DNA from: Plantago ovata
Lineage: Eukaryota; Streptophyta; Magnoliopsida; Lamiales; Plantaginaceae
NCBI GenBank assembly: GCA_028274465.1
Contig: CM051455.1
Location: 123,043,462-123,107,461 of the forward strand
DNA length: 64,000 bases
Reading direction: 5' to 3'
Shown here: positions 63,236-64,000 of the stretch, one piece after another
Numbering within the stretch: position 1 is the first letter of the stretch
Layout: every line of letters begins with the position of its first letter
Notes under the pieces: model-generated
Told to the model about the DNA's origin: nothing
The model's input: the letters and a program-made list of their open reading frames with translations, nothing else
The model's database searches: none
Position numbers and translations under genes: made by a program

Positions 63236-64000
63236 GGAAAGGGTCTAACGGACCAATCCCATAACCAAGGTCGGAATTTAAATAGTGATATGAATAGTTT
63301 GATTGAATATTCAGTTTCACTTATTTCTGAAGCATACTATGTGCAGGATGATGCTATCGCGTGGTGGATTGATTCTGGCGCCACAATTCACGTTTGCAAG
63401 GATCGTGTCTGGTTCAAGAGACTTGTACTAGTGGATGACGGTTCTGTCCTCTATATGGGAGATGATCACTTCGCCCCCGTGGAAGGCAAAGGAGACGTGG
63501 AGTTAAAATTTAGTTCTGGAAAGACAATTACTTTGTACAATGTTCTTTATGTTCCTAAGTTAAGAAAGAACCTGATTTCAGGCCCTGTATTAAATAAGCT
63601 TGGTTACAAGCAAGTGTTAGAATCTGATAAGTTTACCTTATCGAAGTGTGGTTTGTACATTGGATCCGGTTATTATAATAATGGAATGTTTATGTTGAAT
63701 CTTAATGGTATTTCACATGATTCTAGTTCTGTATTTATGTCTTCTGTGTCTTCTTCGAATTTGATTGATTCATCTTTATGGCATGCTCGTCTAGGACATG
63801 TACATAATAAAAGAATGCTTGAAATGTCTAAAGATGACTTGATTCCTAAGATTGATGGAAATGTAGGCAAATGTAATACTTGCATGTTAACTAAGATCAC
63901 TAGAAAACCTTTTAAGAGTATAATGAGAAAATATGTCATACTTGAATTAATTCATAGTGATGTTTGTGATTTGCATGCTACTCCATCATTAGGAAACAAG
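63236..64000 (+). CDS. RE4 unit 2 protease and integrase start (cut by window)
   Basis: Same frame as gag, open to base 64000. Protease WWIDSGATIHVCKDR, then GDVELKFSSGKTITLYN and LYVPKLRKNLISG; pre-integrase LWHARLGHVHNKRM and CNTCMLTK; integrase first Asp in LIHSDVCD. No lesion seen in this part. Whether this unit keeps RT and RNase H lies beyond the window. Confidence 0.85.

Larger units (their letters stand above)
50047..64000 (+). mobile_element. RE4: Copia elements in tandem (LTR-internal-LTR-internal), open at window end
   Basis: LTR 50047-50485, gag 50633-51635, [RE5], protease/integrase 60391-61766, a purine tract (aaaatgggggtaata), then a second LTR 61783-62248 and a second gag-protease-integrase to the window end. 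In unit 1 integrase jumps from IIESR directly to the purine tract, so RT and RNase H are deleted. One LTR shared between two interiors indicates recombination between copies. The LTR end is placed at CCAACA, giving inverted ends TGTTGG/CCAACA, but both copies are followed by the same sequence, so this limit is not proven. No standard tRNA-Met primer site was recognised. Confidence 0.85.

Overview
This window is nuclear DNA of a flowering plant, probably a eudicot; no finer placement is justified. The basis is an F-box/DUF295 gene, a basic-7S-globulin-like aspartic protease fragment, a PIF/Harbinger transposon, Copia and Athila-like LTR retrotransposons, a Cassandra TRIM carrying 5S-like sequence, a LINE and a tRNA-derived SINE. 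About 80% is transposon, much of it nested. Host-gene content is small and broken. No bacterial, organellar or CRISPR features were seen.

Layout. 1-1272: AT-rich DNA with a decayed 21-bp (7-codon) repeat and a possible last exon. 1273-2900: spacer with a local duplication and an unrecognised small coding stretch. About 3400-7600: a PIF/Harbinger transposon on the minus strand, with a DDE transposase that reads as intact once one intron is removed, and a Myb/SANT-like ORF1 gene with one in-frame stop. 9110-9626 and 33379-33979: the two halves of one F-box/DUF295 gene, split by RE1. RE1 (9627-33373) is a 23.7-kb SIRE-like Copia element with 1647-bp LTRs and TSD TCTCC. RE1 is itself interrupted in integrase by RE2 (14778-22944, TSD AGAAG), a minus-strand Athila-like element with gag and protease but no reverse transcriptase. 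34307-35286: aspartic-protease-like pseudogene. 35287-35914: GC-palindrome promoter-like block and a SINE. RE3 (35915-45377, TSD ACTAG): a degenerate minus-strand Copia element. 45669-48697: a LINE fragment that received a solo LTR of the RE2 family (45988-47250, TSD GGAAC) and a Cassandra TRIM (47995-48680, TSD AATTC). 48867-49531: a second TRIM. RE4 (50047-64000, running off the window): a Copia element in tandem form, LTR-internal-LTR-internal, whose first unit lacks RT/RNase H and carries RE5 (51636-60385, TSD TTCGG), a second Athila-like gag-pro element with an intact 696-codon gag-pro ORF.

The most unusual biology is in the non-pol cargo. RE1 has about 1,730 codons of extra sense-strand coding sequence after pol. 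It is preceded by its own TATA box and contains four back-to-back modules that look like introns, yet each is a multiple of three long and free of stops. RE2 and RE5 carry what looks like a second internal transcription unit (GC palindromes, 5'-UTR-like exon, a conserved 538-542-nt intron, ORF2). The GC palindrome beside that internal unit is also found beside the LTR TATA box and at an unrelated locus near 35.4 kb. RE3 has six consecutive hairpins in its LTR and a covarying hairpin repeat in its leader.

Caution: many coding breaks are single-base changes in homopolymer runs, so some frameshifts could be assembly errors rather than mutations.
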